Below are positions 51,775-60,775 of a DNA stretch of 64,000 nt, piece by piece. A program made the position numbers and the translations under genes. The DNA lies in assembly GCF_000160695.1 (NCBI RefSeq), contig NZ_GG694006.1:362236-426235 (forward strand), in the 5' to 3' direction. This stretch comes from Centipeda flueggei ATCC 43531 (GTDB taxonomy: Bacteria; Bacillota; Negativicutes; Selenomonadales; Selenomonadaceae). How positions within the stretch are numbered: the stretch's first letter is position 1; each line of letters starts with the position of its first letter. Under the pieces are notes generated by a model, which was given only the letters and a program-made list of their open reading frames with translations, had not been told where the DNA came from and did not search any database.

Positions 51775-52973
51775 CAATCCACCAGCACGGGGTCATGGCT
51801 CTCCTGCCACGGCAGCCCCCACCGATTCAGCGCATCCATGAACGGATCCGGATCGAACTCCTCGACATTAAAGACGCCGGGTTTGCGCCACTTTCCTGTC
51901 ATGACCATCATTGCACCGATCATCGCAGGTACGCCCGTGGTATAGGCGACCGCCTGCGAGCCGACCTCGGCGTAACATTTCTCATGGTCGCAGACATTGT
52001 AAAGATAGTAGTTCTTCTCTGCACCGTCCTTCTTCCCACGGAAGATGCAGCCGATGTTCGTCTTGCCCTTCGTCCGCGGCCCAAGGCTCGCGGGATCTGG
52101 CAGCACTGCCTTCAGAAACTGGAGTGGGATGATCTTCTTTCCCTCAAAGTCAATCGGCTCGATCGAGGTCATGCCGACATTCTCGAGGCAGCGCAAATGC
52201 GTCAGATAACTCTCGCCGAACGTCATAAAGAAGCGGATGCGCTTGATCCCCTTGATGTTCTTCGCGAGAGACTCCAGCTCCTCGTGGTGAAGGAGGTACA
52301 TATCCTTTTTGCCGACCTCGGCGAAGTCATAGACACGCTTGATCTCCATCGGCTTCGTTTCGACCCACGCGCCGTCCTCCCAATAGCTGCCGTTTGCCGA
52401 CACCTCTCGAATGTTGATCTCCGGGTTGAAATTCGTTGCAAAGGGATAGCCATGGTCGCCGCCGTTGCAGTCGAGAATGTCGATGTAGTTGATCTCGTCG
52501 AACTCGTGCTTCATTGCATAGGCGCTGAAGACACCCGTCACACCGGGGTCAAACCCCGAGCCGAGGAGAGCCGTCAGCCCTGCCGCACGGAAGCGGTCCG
52601 CATACGCCCACTGCCAGCTGTACTCAAACTTCGCCGTATCCTCCGGCTCGTAGTTCGCCGTATCCACATAGTGAACCCCCGCCGCAAGACACGCATCCAT
52701 GATGTGCAGATCCTGATACGGGAGTGCCAGATTCAGCACGACGTCGGGCTGAAAGTCCTTGATAAGTGCCGTCAGGGCAGGTACATCGTCTGCATCTGCG
52801 GCAACGGTGTGAATCTTCGTTTTGCCGCCGTCCAGTTTCGCCTTCAGCGCGTCACATTTTGACTTCGTACGCGAGGCGATGAGGATCTCCTCAAACACCT
52901 CGGGATTCTGACAGCATTTATGCACGGCAACGCTCGCCACGCCGCCCGCACCGATAATCATCGTTTTTCCCAT
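51774..52973 (-). CDS. Carboxynorspermidine/carboxyspermidine dehydrogenase (saccharopine dehydrogenase family)
   Basis: A 399-residue NADPH-dependent enzyme. The Rossmann motif I-I-G-A-G-G-V-A-S-V near residue 5, L-N-L-A-L-P-Y-Q-D near 80, V-D-T-A-N-Y-E near 103 and G-S-G-F-D-P-G-V near 137 are typical of the Lys1-like family. With NspC next to it, reductive condensation of aspartate semialdehyde with putrescine or diaminopropane is the clear role. The start at 52973 (M-G-K-T-M) has AAGGAGG upstream. The longer in-frame extension spans the promoter. Confidence 0.92.
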   Translation of the reverse strand: MGKTMIIGAGGVASVAVHKCCQNPEVFEEILIASRTKSKCDALKAKLDGGKTKIHTVAADADDVPALTALIKDFQPDVVLNLALPYQDLHIMDACLAAGVHYVDTANYEPEDTAKFEYSWQWAYADRFRAAGLTALLGSGFDPGVTGVFSAYAMKHEFDEINYIDILDCNGGDHGYPFATNFNPEINIREVSANGSYWEDGAWVETKPMEIKRVYDFAEVGKKDMYLLHHEELESLAKNIKGIKRIRFFMTFGESYLTHLRCLENVGMTSIEPIDFEGKKIIPLQFLKAVLPDPASLGPRTKGKTNIGCIFRGKKDGAEKNYYLYNVCDHEKCYAEVGSQAVAYTTGVPAMIGAMMVMTGKWRKPGVFNVEEFDPDPFMDALNRWGLPWQESHDPVLVD

Positions 52974-53000
52974 GAAAACGCCTCCTTCATCGATGTTTCT

Positions 53001-53041
53001 ATCATACAACAGGAAAAGGGTCACTGCAAGAGCAGCGACCC
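53001..53041 (-). promoter_or_regulatory. Promoter of the carboxyspermidine operon overlapping the chemoreceptor terminator
   Basis: On the minus strand: -35 TTGCAG (53029-53024), 17-base spacer, -10 TATGAT (53006-53001). The -35 lies in the right arm of a hairpin (53041-53032 with 53027-53018, one G-T pair, then TTTT) that should end the upstream chemoreceptor transcript. Confidence 0.65.
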
Positions 53042-53097
53042 TCATGGAAACTTTATGTTTTAGGAAGTACAAACCGCTTCATTCTATCCGTGCTTCC

Positions 53098-55101
53098 TCA
53101 GATCTTGAACTTCTTCGTCTCATCCGCAAGCTCGTCTGCAAGCCCTGAGAGGCGACGCGTCGATGCCGCAATCTCCTGCATCGAGGCAGACTGTTCCTCC
53201 GTCGCCGCCGATACATTCTGTGCGCCGTCCGCATTCGATGCGCTGACCTTCTGGATCTCCTCGATCTGTGCACGTACCGTCTGTGTCTCATCCTCCATCT
53301 TTCGGATGCCTGCAGTGATATCCTTCACGCCGTCGCCGAGCTGCTGAATTGACTCTGCAATCGACTGGAACACCTCATCCGCCGTACGGACTGAATCCAG
53401 ACCATGCCCGACGTACTCATCTCCGTGCTTTCCTGCCTCGATGGCACGTTCCATATCTGCCTGCACGGACTGCATCGTCTCAGAGATCTTCTTCGAGAAT
53501 TCACCGGACTCTTCGGCGAGCTTTCTGACCTCTTCGGCAACAACGGCAAATCCGCGTCCGTGCTCACCTGCGCGAGCCGCCTCAATCGCAGCGTTTAAAG
53601 CAAGCAGATTTGTCTGCTCGGCAATGCTGCCGATGACCTCGACGCTGTGGCTGATCTCCTCCGAGCTCTTGCCAAGCGCAGAGATTGCGGCATCCACGGT
53701 CTCCGAACCAGTCTTGATCTGCTCCATATACTTGACGACCTCGTCGATGGAGCGACGTCCCTCGCGGACGCGTTCTACCGTATTGTTCGTCACCTCCGCG
53801 ACTGTTCCGACCTGTTTCGACATCTCTTCTGCCTGACCTGAAATGGACGCCGTGGCATTTGCGACAGAGGAGGAAGCCTCCGACTGACGCTCTACGCCTT
53901 CTGCGATCTCGGTGGTCGACACGGCAACATGATTGGATGCCTCTGCAGACTGCTGAGAAGCATCGGTAAGCCCCTCTGCCGATGTCGAAAGTTCCGCCGC
54001 ATTGGACTGAATCCGCTGAATCAGCGTATTGAGTGTATGGCGCATCTTGACCAGGCCGTCCGAGAGCTGCCCCAACTCATCCTGTGAGGTAATTGTCTTT
54101 GGCGTTTCGCGCAGATCCCCGCTGTTGATAACCTCGCAGACGTGTACCGCCTTTTTGATGTTGTCTGCAAAGCTATTCGAGATATAGAAGATAACGCCTG
54201 AAACAAGGATCACAATGATGAGGGTCAGCCCTGCAAGCACCAGCAGGAGGTCATGGGCATTCGCAAGGATTTCACTGTTCGATGCCTCGGACATGACCAC
54301 CCAGCGCCGTCCGTCGAGATGAATCGGTACAAGAACGCCCGTCATCTCCTCGCCGGACTCACGCTCATAGTGGACGAGCGTCGGCTGATCCTTGTCGAGC
54401 ATGGACTTAAAGCCATCCACAAGATCCTTTGAGAGCTTGGCACTCGAATTCTCCTTGCTGAAATCCAGCTTGCCAACCTGTGCCTCCTCGTGAGGATGGA
54501 TCATCACGATGCCCGACTCATCCATCACAAGCACCTGTCCTGTGCGGTAGGGGCTCATCTTCGCAAGGAGCTCGTCGAAGCGCGACAGAACGACTGTCCC
54601 CGCGACCACGCCGACGACCGAGCCGTTCTCCTTTACAGGAACACCGATGACGGCAATCGCCTTCCCTGATGTCGCAATGATCGGCCCCGAGATTGCCGTC
54701 TTCTGCGTCTGAACTGCCTGCTTAAAATAGCCGCGATCCGAACGATCGACAGAGCCGCTCTCCGTATCAATTCCGACACCGTTTCGATCGAGGTATGCAA
54801 CATTCGAGAACACCTCTGTCTGAGACTGCACCGCCTGCAGGGCAGCAAGTTTTTCCTCATCGCTGCCGTGCAGAATCGCATTGTCCTCCGCGAGGATCTC
54901 CAAATGCACCACATTCGTCTCAAAGAGACGCTGCACCTCAAGTGCCGCCTGCTTGCCGACCCCTTTGCCAATCGTATCCGCGCTGTCAATGAGCATGTTG
55001 CTTGCCATTTTATAGCTGATGCCAAAGAACGCGAGAAATCCGATCAGCATCACCGGCAGCAGCGATGCCAAAAACTTCGTCCGAATGGACCTGAACTGCA
55101 T
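53098..55101 (-). CDS. Methyl-accepting chemotaxis protein
   Basis: A 667-residue transmembrane chemoreceptor. Membrane helices lie near 12-32 and 285-308 and flank a large periplasmic dCache-type sensor domain (G-Y-F-K-Q-A-V-Q near 125; A-V-I-G-V-P-V near 147). A HAMP region (about 310-365) and a cytoplasmic signalling domain follow. The signalling hairpin tip, [18 protein letters not shown], is near 515. The start at 55101 (M-Q-F-R) has GGAGG upstream. The ligand is unknown. It fits a motile organism. Confidence 0.93.
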   Translation of the reverse strand: MQFRSIRTKFLASLLPVMLIGFLAFFGISYKMASNMLIDSADTIGKGVGKQAALEVQRLFETNVVHLEILAEDNAILHGSDEEKLAALQAVQSQTEVFSNVAYLDRNGVGIDTESGSVDRSDRGYFKQAVQTQKTAISGPIIATSGKAIAVIGVPVKENGSVVGVVAGTVVLSRFDELLAKMSPYRTGQVLVMDESGIVMIHPHEEAQVGKLDFSKENSSAKLSKDLVDGFKSMLDKDQPTLVHYERESGEEMTGVLVPIHLDGRRWVVMSEASNSEILANAHDLLLVLAGLTLIIVILVSGVIFYISNSFADNIKKAVHVCEVINSGDLRETPKTITSQDELGQLSDGLVKMRHTLNTLIQRIQSNAAELSTSAEGLTDASQQSAEASNHVAVSTTEIAEGVERQSEASSSVANATASISGQAEEMSKQVGTVAEVTNNTVERVREGRRSIDEVVKYMEQIKTGSETVDAAISALGKSSEEISHSVEVIGSIAEQTNLLALNAAIEAARAGEHGRGFAVVAEEVRKLAEESGEFSKKISETMQSVQADMERAIEAGKHGDEYVGHGLDSVRTADEVFQSIAESIQQLGDGVKDITAGIRKMEDETQTVRAQIEEIQKVSASNADGAQNVSAATEEQSASMQEIAASTRRLSGLADELADETKKFKI

Positions 55102-55136
55102 GATATCTCCTCCCACGTCGTAATTCCAACGCAGAA

Positions 55137-55165
55137 ATAGTATCATGTATTCTAATTCTTTGCAA
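55137..55165 (-). promoter_or_regulatory. Possible promoter of the chemoreceptor gene
   Basis: On the minus strand: TTGCAA (55165-55160), 17-base spacer, TACTAT (55142-55137). Confidence 0.45.
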
Positions 55166-55225
55166 ATAATTTTTAAAAGGCACAATACGCCGCATGACAA
55201 TAGGAACGCTTTCTATTCTGTACCT

Positions 55226-55254
55226 ATGACAGAGGGAACGAGTTGTGCTATAAT
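55226..55254 (+). promoter_or_regulatory. Promoter of the GltD-like/trpEG operon
   Basis: ATGACA (55226-55231), 17-base spacer, TATAAT (55249-55254) with a TG extension (TGCTATAAT). Confidence 0.75.
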
Positions 55255-55313
55255 GTCTTCGTGTATTTTTATTATTTTAAGAAGCGATACGACGAAACGA
55301 AAGGATTAGCTAT

Positions 55314-56543
55314 ATGGCTGTTCACGTCATTAATGAGTCGCGGCGCTGCCTTCAGTGCAAAAAGCCGCTGTGCCGTCTTCAGGGCTGCCCCGTGCAGACA
55401 AATGTCCCTGAGATGATCCGCCTCTTCCTCGACGGGAAGATCAACGAGGCGGGTGCGATGCTCTACGACAACAACCCCATGAGTGTGTTCTGCTCACTGG
55501 TCTGCGACCATGATGCCCAGTGTGAAGGGCACTGCATTCAGGGGCGGCGCGGCGCGCCCATTCAGATCTCGAGCATCGAGCACTACATTTCGGATACCTA
55601 CCTGGACAAGCTCGTCCTCGCACGCAAGTCCTACAATGGGCACAATGTCGCCGTCATCGGGGCAGGACCTGCAGGCATTGTCGTCGCGGTCAAGCTGGCA
55701 CAGGAGGGATACGGTGTCACCATCTTCGAGCGGATGCAGAAAATCGGCGGCATGCTGCGCTACGGCATTCCGGATTTTCGCCTGCCGCCCTCGACGATTG
55801 ACCGCTATGCCGAGAAGCTCCTGACGCTCGGCATCCACATCCGCCCGAATACAACCATCGGCGGTGCAATCAGCGTGGATGACCTCTTCCGCGACGGCTA
55901 TGAGGCAATCTTTATGGGCACAGGCGCATGGCGTGCCAAAAGTCTTGGCATCCATGGAGAAACCCTCGGAAACTGCCACTTTGCCGTCAACTATCTCCAG
56001 AACCCCGACGTATATCATCTTGGCGACCGCGTCGCGGTCATCGGCTCGGGCAACTCCGCGATGGATGTTGCGCGGACGGCAATCCGCAAGGGTAGCCGCT
56101 ATGTCACGATCTACGCACGGCGCAACGGCATCTCCGCGAGTGAACGCGAGCTGGAATACGCACTCATGGACGGCTGTGAGATCCAGTATGCAAAGGGCAT
56201 TCACTCCGTCACCCCCGAGGGTCCCATGATGTACGACCGCGTCTTCGACGAGAACCAGAAGCTCATCAGCGAGGGGGAGCCATATCTCATCCCTGCCGAC
56301 AGCACGGTCATCGCAGCAAGTCAAGCGGCAAAGGATAAGATCGTGCGCACGACGACGGGCATCCATCTGAACGAGAAGGGGCTGGTCAAGGTTGATGAGA
56401 ACGGCATGACCGACCGCGACGGCGTATTCTCGGCGGGCGACGTCGTGTTCGGCCCGTGGAATGTCGTGCAGGTCGTCAAGGAGGCGAAACATACCGCCGA
56501 CGCCATGATCCGATACCTGAAAGCGCGCGAAGCCAACGTGTAA
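55314..56543 (+). CDS. GltD-like NAD(P)-dependent oxidoreductase with an N-terminal iron-sulfur domain
   Basis: A 409-residue protein. The N-terminal domain carries two Cys clusters (C-L-Q-C-K-K-P-L-C-R-L-Q-G-C-P near 12; C-S-L-V-C-D-H-D-A-Q-C-E-G-H-C near 60), as in the small subunit of glutamate synthase. FAD-binding V-I-G-A-G-P-A-G-I near 114, G-G-M-L-R-Y-G-I-P near 145 and NAD(P)-binding V-I-G-S-G-N-S-A-M-D near 243 follow. No gltB-like large subunit is adjacent, so it may serve another partner, as do NfnB- and PreT-like proteins. The exact reaction is unassigned. It is the first gene of the operon leading to trpE-trpG. Confidence 0.85.
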   Translation: MAVHVINESRRCLQCKKPLCRLQGCPVQTNVPEMIRLFLDGKINEAGAMLYDNNPMSVFCSLVCDHDAQCEGHCIQGRRGAPIQISSIEHYISDTYLDKLVLARKSYNGHNVAVIGAGPAGIVVAVKLAQEGYGVTIFERMQKIGGMLRYGIPDFRLPPSTIDRYAEKLLTLGIHIRPNTTIGGAISVDDLFRDGYEAIFMGTGAWRAKSLGIHGETLGNCHFAVNYLQNPDVYHLGDRVAVIGSGNSAMDVARTAIRKGSRYVTIYARRNGISASERELEYALMDGCEIQYAKGIHSVTPEGPMMYDRVFDENQKLISEGEPYLIPADSTVIAASQAAKDKIVRTTTGIHLNEKGLVKVDENGMTDRDGVFSAGDVVFGPWNVVQVVKEAKHTADAMIRYLKAREANV

Positions 56544-56588
56544 CCGCCAAGAACGCCCGTATTTCCCCAAGAAGAAAGGAAGAGTGCC

Positions 56589-56894
56589 ATGAGCATGAAC
56601 GATCACGAGATCACTGACCTCGTCCGTCAGATGGCAAAGCCCCCCGCGCCCCCCACCTACACCGATGCTGATGTGGAGGAGCTGGTACGGATGCATGCAG
56701 GCGGACGCCACAAAATGCGCAGTGAGGCGGAGATCCTCGCACGCTATAATCTCGGCCGCAAGCAGTATAAGCAGCTGAAACACAGCCGCGAGAACAACCG
56801 TGAGCAGCAGCAGATGCTCTACGCGGAGCTGAAGGTGCTCGGCTGGATTCTCGGACGTAAGGAGCGCGAGGTCGTCATGGAGATCAATCAATGA
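56589..56894 (+). CDS. Small uncharacterised helical protein
   Basis: I do not recognise this 101-residue protein. It is charged and mostly helical, with a Pro-rich stretch near residue 18-23 (K-P-P-A-P-P) and a possible helix-turn-helix-like segment (S-E-A-E-I-L-A-R-Y-N-L-G-R-K-Q-Y-K near 45). No signal peptide or Cys is present. AAAGGAAGAG precedes the ATG; M-N-D-H at 56595 is an alternative start. Its stop overlaps the trpE start (ATGA), so it is cotranslated with trpE and deserves attention as a possible partner or regulator. Confidence 0.65.
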   Translation: MSMNDHEITDLVRQMAKPPAPPTYTDADVEELVRMHAGGRHKMRSEAEILARYNLGRKQYKQLKHSRENNREQQQMLYAELKVLGWILGRKEREVVMEINQ

Positions 56895-58390
56895 AGCTGA
56901 GCCACACCAAAGAGGATTTTATCAGAGCGGCAAAAACGGCAAATCTCGTCACCGTCTCCACAGAGCTGACGATGGATCTCGACACGCCCGTCTCCATCTA
57001 CTATAAGCTGGTCGGCGAAAAAAAAGGCTACATCATGGAGTCCGTCGATACGACACAGCAGCAGTTTGGACGGTACTCCTTTATCGGCGGCGAGCCATTC
57101 GTGCGCGTGCAGGTCTTTGCCGACAAGCTGCTCATCAACGAAAACGGCCTGATGAAGAGCATCTCGGGTGCACCGCATGATACGATGAAGGAATATGCGG
57201 CGCGCTTTACCCCTGCGGAGAACAAGGAACAACTGCCGCTCGTCCACGGCGGACTGGCAGGCTACTTTTCATACGAAATGGCTGCGACATTTGACCGCGT
57301 ACGCGGCGTTCATCTCGGCGGTGAGCATCTGCTCGGACAATTCATGATGTGCCGCTATCTCGTCGTCTACGATGCTCTGCGCAACAGTGCACGTCTGCAC
57401 TACCTTGCCGACATCAAGGAGGGGGATGATGCGGGCGAGCTGTATGACGTGATTGCCGACCGCCTCTCTGCCATGCGCAGCCGTCTTGCCGCCCCCTGTA
57501 CCCTGCCCACAGCACCGCCGAGCAAACGGTCAGCGCCCATTGACTTTATGTCACGCTATGGGACGGCACCGACGGAGTTTCTGGAGACGGTCAAAGCGGT
57601 CAAGGAGCATATCTATGCCGGCGACATCTTTCAGGCAGTGCCCTCCTTCCGCTTCTGCGCCAAGATCACGCGCCCGCCGTTCCTCTTCTATCGACGGCTG
57701 CGGCAGGTCAACCCTTCCCCCTATATGTTCTACTACAACTTCGGCGCAGTTAAACTCGTCGGAGCATCCCCTGAGATGCTGATCAAGGTGGCGGGCAGCA
57801 CTGTCTATACCTACCCCATCGCAGGAACGCGAAAACGCGGTGCAAGCGACGAGGAGGATGCGCGTCTCGCTGCTGATCTGCGTGCAGACGAAAAGGAATG
57901 TGCCGAGCACGCCATGCTCGTCGACCTCGCACGCAACGACCTCGGCCGCATCAGCGTCCCGGGCACGGTGCGTGTGCCAAAGCTGATGGCGGTCGAACGG
58001 TTCTCCCACGTCTCCCACATGGTGAGCAGTGTCGTCGGTGAAATCGCCCCGCATTACGCACCCATGGACGTCCTGCGTGCCACATTCCCTGCCGGCACGG
58101 TCAGTGGTGCGCCGAAGCTGCGCGCCATGGAGATCATCCACGAGCTCGAGCCGCAGGAACGCGGCTTTTACGCGGGAACCGTCGGCTACATGGACTTTCG
58201 GGGCAACATGGATATGTGCATCACCCTGCGCACCATGTGCATCGAAAGCGACGACACGGCAATCATCCAGGCGGGAGCGGGCATCGTCAAGGATTCCGTG
58301 CCCGAAAAGGAATACCTCGAGATCCTGCAGAAGGCAAAGGCTCTCTTCGAGGTGGTAGAGGAGGTCGAGAACAATGCTGCTTTTGCTTGA
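56891..58390 (+). CDS. trpE: Anthranilate synthase component I
   Basis: A 499-residue chorismate-utilising enzyme. The N-terminal domain includes I-M-E-S-V near residue 49, in the place of the Trp-feedback L-L-E-S motif. The catalytic domain contains P-I-A-G-T-R-K-R-G near 313, E-H-A-M-L-V-D-L-A-R-N-D near 338 and G-A-P-K-L-R-A-M near 404. The Ala in P-I-A-G-T distinguishes TrpE from aminodeoxychorismate synthase PabB (P-I-K-G-T). It makes anthranilate from chorismate with TrpG-supplied ammonia. It overlaps trpG by 17 bases. No trpDCFBA genes follow in this window. Confidence 0.9.
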   Translation: MKLSHTKEDFIRAAKTANLVTVSTELTMDLDTPVSIYYKLVGEKKGYIMESVDTTQQQFGRYSFIGGEPFVRVQVFADKLLINENGLMKSISGAPHDTMKEYAARFTPAENKEQLPLVHGGLAGYFSYEMAATFDRVRGVHLGGEHLLGQFMMCRYLVVYDALRNSARLHYLADIKEGDDAGELYDVIADRLSAMRSRLAAPCTLPTAPPSKRSAPIDFMSRYGTAPTEFLETVKAVKEHIYAGDIFQAVPSFRFCAKITRPPFLFYRRLRQVNPSPYMFYYNFGAVKLVGASPEMLIKVAGSTVYTYPIAGTRKRGASDEEDARLAADLRADEKECAEHAMLVDLARNDLGRISVPGTVRVPKLMAVERFSHVSHMVSSVVGEIAPHYAPMDVLRATFPAGTVSGAPKLRAMEIIHELEPQERGFYAGTVGYMDFRGNMDMCITLRTMCIESDDTAIIQAGAGIVKDSVPEKEYLEILQKAKALFEVVEEVENNAAFA

Positions 58391-58949
58391 TAACTACGAC
58401 TCCTTTACCTATAACATCTATCAGCTGTTCAGCGACATCGGCGCACAGGTCGAGGTCATCCGCAGCGACAAAATTTCCATCGATGAGATTCGCACGAAAG
58501 ACTACCACGGCGTCATCATATCGCCTGGTCCGGGTATTCCGCAGGACGCGGGCATCTCCGAGGAGGTCATTCGTCAGCTCGGCGGCGAGATTCCGATTCT
58601 CGGCATCTGCCTTGGGCATCAGGCCATCGGCGAGGTCTTCGGCGGACGCATCGTCCGTGCGGGAGAAATCGTCCACGGCAAGGCATCCCCCATTTGTCAC
58701 TGCGGCACAGGGCTCTATCAAGGTATTCCTGAACATACGCAAGCCGCCCGCTACCACTCTCTCATTATCGAGCGTGAAAGCCTGCCCGATGTGCTGGAGG
58801 TGACGAGTCAGCTGGATAACGGCACCATCATGGGCGTACGCCACAAAACCTTCCCCATCGAGGGCATCCAGTTCCATCCCGAATCCATTCTTACGCCTGA
58901 TGGGCGTGCGATGATGAAAAACTATCTAAAAGACATCGGTGCAGTATGA
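58374..58949 (+). CDS. trpG: Anthranilate synthase component II (glutamine amidotransferase)
   Basis: A 191-residue class I glutamine amidotransferase. The nucleophile Cys lies in G-I-C-L-G-H-Q-A-I-G near residue 80. The catalytic His and Glu lie in Q-F-H-P-E-S near 170, and S-P-G-P-G-I-P near 50 is the oxyanion strand. It supplies ammonia to TrpE and may also serve PabB. It is coupled to trpE upstream and overlaps the HAD gene downstream (ATGA). Confidence 0.92.
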   Translation: MLLLLDNYDSFTYNIYQLFSDIGAQVEVIRSDKISIDEIRTKDYHGVIISPGPGIPQDAGISEEVIRQLGGEIPILGICLGHQAIGEVFGGRIVRAGEIVHGKASPICHCGTGLYQGIPEHTQAARYHSLIIERESLPDVLEVTSQLDNGTIMGVRHKTFPIEGIQFHPESILTPDGRAMMKNYLKDIGAV

Positions 58950-59758
58950 GCGAAAAACGATATGACGACATCCTCCTCATCAGCGACCTTGACGGTACAC
59001 TGATCCCGCGCCATGAAGCAATCGCCCTCGAAAATCGCACGGCGCTCAACGCATTTACAGCAGCAGGAGGTGCCTTTGCCGCTGCGACAGGACGTACCCC
59101 CGAGGCAGCACGCCCCTATTTGGACGGCATTACCGTCAACGCCCCGAGCATCTTTTTCAATGGTGCAATGCTGAAAGATCTGACGAAAAATCATGTACTC
59201 GAAGTACGCACCTTGGACGGCGACCTCTGGCGCACGTTCGCCGCGCGCATCCTCTACCAATTTCCGCGTGCCTGCGTCGAAGTCTACACGGAGGGACACT
59301 GCCACATCATCAGCCCCGAGGCCAATGATGACCCGCGCCTCACGGATGAGTTCTACAACGTCAACCATACGGAACTCCGTGCCGTGGAAGACGAGGCATG
59401 GCTCAAGTTCTTCATCTGCGACGCCCCCATCAATCTCAAATTTGTCGAGCGGCTCGCAAAGGAACTTGGCATCGACAAATGCTCCACATCGTTCTACTCG
59501 GAGGCGAACTACCTCGAATTTGTCCCGCCTGGTACGAGTAAAGGCGCGATGGCAGAGGTGCTGCGGACGATGCCGCAGTATGGGGAACGCCGCATCATTG
59601 CCTGCGGTGATTACGAAAACGACGTTGAACTTTTACGTATGGCAGACATCGGCATCGCCCCCGAGGATGCTGCAGAAGTAGCAAAGAATGCGGCAGACCG
59701 CATCGCTCCTCCCTGCCGCACACCGCTTATCCCATGGATTCTGAGTGAAGTACTGTAA
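58946..59758 (+). CDS. HAD-superfamily phosphatase (Cof type)
   Basis: A 270-residue hydrolase. Motif I is D-L-D-G-T-L near residue 12, motif II A-A-T-G-R-T near 46 and motif IV G-D-Y-E-N-D near 222. A C2-type cap (about 80-190) fits the Cof/YbjI-like sugar-phosphate phosphatases. The substrate is unknown. It is translationally coupled to trpG, which is unusual for this family, and it ends the operon at a strong terminator. Confidence 0.87.
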   Translation: MSEKRYDDILLISDLDGTLIPRHEAIALENRTALNAFTAAGGAFAAATGRTPEAARPYLDGITVNAPSIFFNGAMLKDLTKNHVLEVRTLDGDLWRTFAARILYQFPRACVEVYTEGHCHIISPEANDDPRLTDEFYNVNHTELRAVEDEAWLKFFICDAPINLKFVERLAKELGIDKCSTSFYSEANYLEFVPPGTSKGAMAEVLRTMPQYGERRIIACGDYENDVELLRMADIGIAPEDAAEVAKNAADRIAPPCRTPLIPWILSEVL

Positions 59759-59761
59759 AAA

Positions 59762-59810
59762 ATACAAACGAAAAGAAGTGCCGTGATGCGGCACTTCTTT
59801 TCGTTTGTAT
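59762..59810. terminator. Bidirectional terminator with a 22-base-pair stem
   Basis: 59762-59783 is perfectly inverted at 59789-59810 with a 5-base loop. It is shared by the HAD gene and the convergent polysaccharide deacetylase gene. Confidence 0.9.
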
Positions 59811-60647
59811 TCAGTTCCGTATCCAGCCATACTGGGTAAGATTCGATGTATAGTGCAGACGATCAACGAAGTCCTCGTTCGTCGCGCCCGTACGGAAGAT
59901 CGGTACGCGTTCAAGGGCATAGATGTTGCTGTTGCGGTCCACATTGCTGTACTTGACCGTAAAGCCCGCCTTATACCCCGCCTCCTTCGCGAGTTCTGCA
60001 ATATGCAGATCATGCGCCCCCGTCGGATAGGCAATGAACTCAACAGGATGTCCAAGCTCACTCTCCGCCTGACGCTTCGACTCCACCAGCTCCTCGCGAA
60101 TGCGGTCATCCGGCAGCTCCGGAAGAGCAGCATGCGTCACGGTATGCGATTCAATCGTGACGCCGTTCTTCTCCATCTCACGCACCTGGTCCCACGTAAG
60201 ATATCCTTTTCGCTTACTCAAAAATCCTGTGACAACAAAGACCGTCGCCTTAAGGTGATATTTTTTTAAAATTGGAAATGCCTTCGTATAGTTATCCACA
60301 TAGCCATCATCAAATGTGATGAGAACAGGGCGCTCAGGAAGCGTCCCGTTCCTCGCGAGATAATCATACAGCTCATTTGGCGTAATCGTATGATAGCCGT
60401 GATCAACAAGATACTTCATCTGCCAGTCGAAATCTTCCGGCTCGACCGCAAGTGAAAGAAATCTTGAGTTAACCATGTGATAGTTGAGCACAAGCACCTT
60501 TACATCGTCCTCCGGCGGCGGAGATGAGGCGGTGGGAGCAGATTGTTCCTTCGGATGTCCGACAATCAAGAGAATACCAAGTAAGATGGCGAGGCCAGCA
60601 ATCAATGACCAAAACTGCCGCCCGCCAATCATTTTTTTTACATCCAT
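59811..60647 (-). CDS. Polysaccharide deacetylase, membrane-anchored
   Basis: A 278-residue protein. One membrane anchor (about 10-28) and a short acidic/Pro linker precede a NodB-type deacetylase domain. The domain has T-F-D-D-G-Y near residue 110 (catalytic base and metal Asp) and S-H-T-V-T-H near 165 (two metal His). A-Y-P-T-G-A near 200 replaces the common Y-P-x-G motif. It probably removes acetyl groups from peptidoglycan or another envelope glycan. The start at 60647 (M-D-V-K-K) is preceded by GGGGGA. Confidence 0.85.
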   Translation of the reverse strand: MDVKKMIGGRQFWSLIAGLAILLGILLIVGHPKEQSAPTASSPPPEDDVKVLVLNYHMVNSRFLSLAVEPEDFDWQMKYLVDHGYHTITPNELYDYLARNGTLPERPVLITFDDGYVDNYTKAFPILKKYHLKATVFVVTGFLSKRKGYLTWDQVREMEKNGVTIESHTVTHAALPELPDDRIREELVESKRQAESELGHPVEFIAYPTGAHDLHIAELAKEAGYKAGFTVKYSNVDRNSNIYALERVPIFRTGATNEDFVDRLHYTSNLTQYGWIRN

Positions 60648-60732
60648 GTCATCCCCCACGTCCTACGAAGCTGTCACTGTTATCATTGTACTTAGATTCA
60701 TCCAGGAAATCAAGAATATGTGCGACTGGAAA

Positions 60733-60762
60733 CAAAAAAGACTGTCTCCATCGGGACAGTCT
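60733..60762 (-). terminator. Terminator of the YbjN-like gene
   Basis: AGACTGTC (60739-60746) pairs with GACAGTCT (60755-60762). On the minus strand a T run and GTT follow. Confidence 0.8.
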
Positions 60763-60775
60763 CTTGTGCAGTTGA

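Noticed and set aside
55494..56891. A 465-codon open frame on the minus strand opposite the GltD-like gene
   Set aside because: Its product has no recognisable motifs and no ribosome site. The plus-strand gene shows FAD, NAD and Cys motifs.
56891..58390. Aminodeoxychorismate synthase (PabB) instead of TrpE
   Set aside because: The diagnostic motif reads P-I-A-G-T, as in anthranilate synthases. PabB has Lys at the Ala position.
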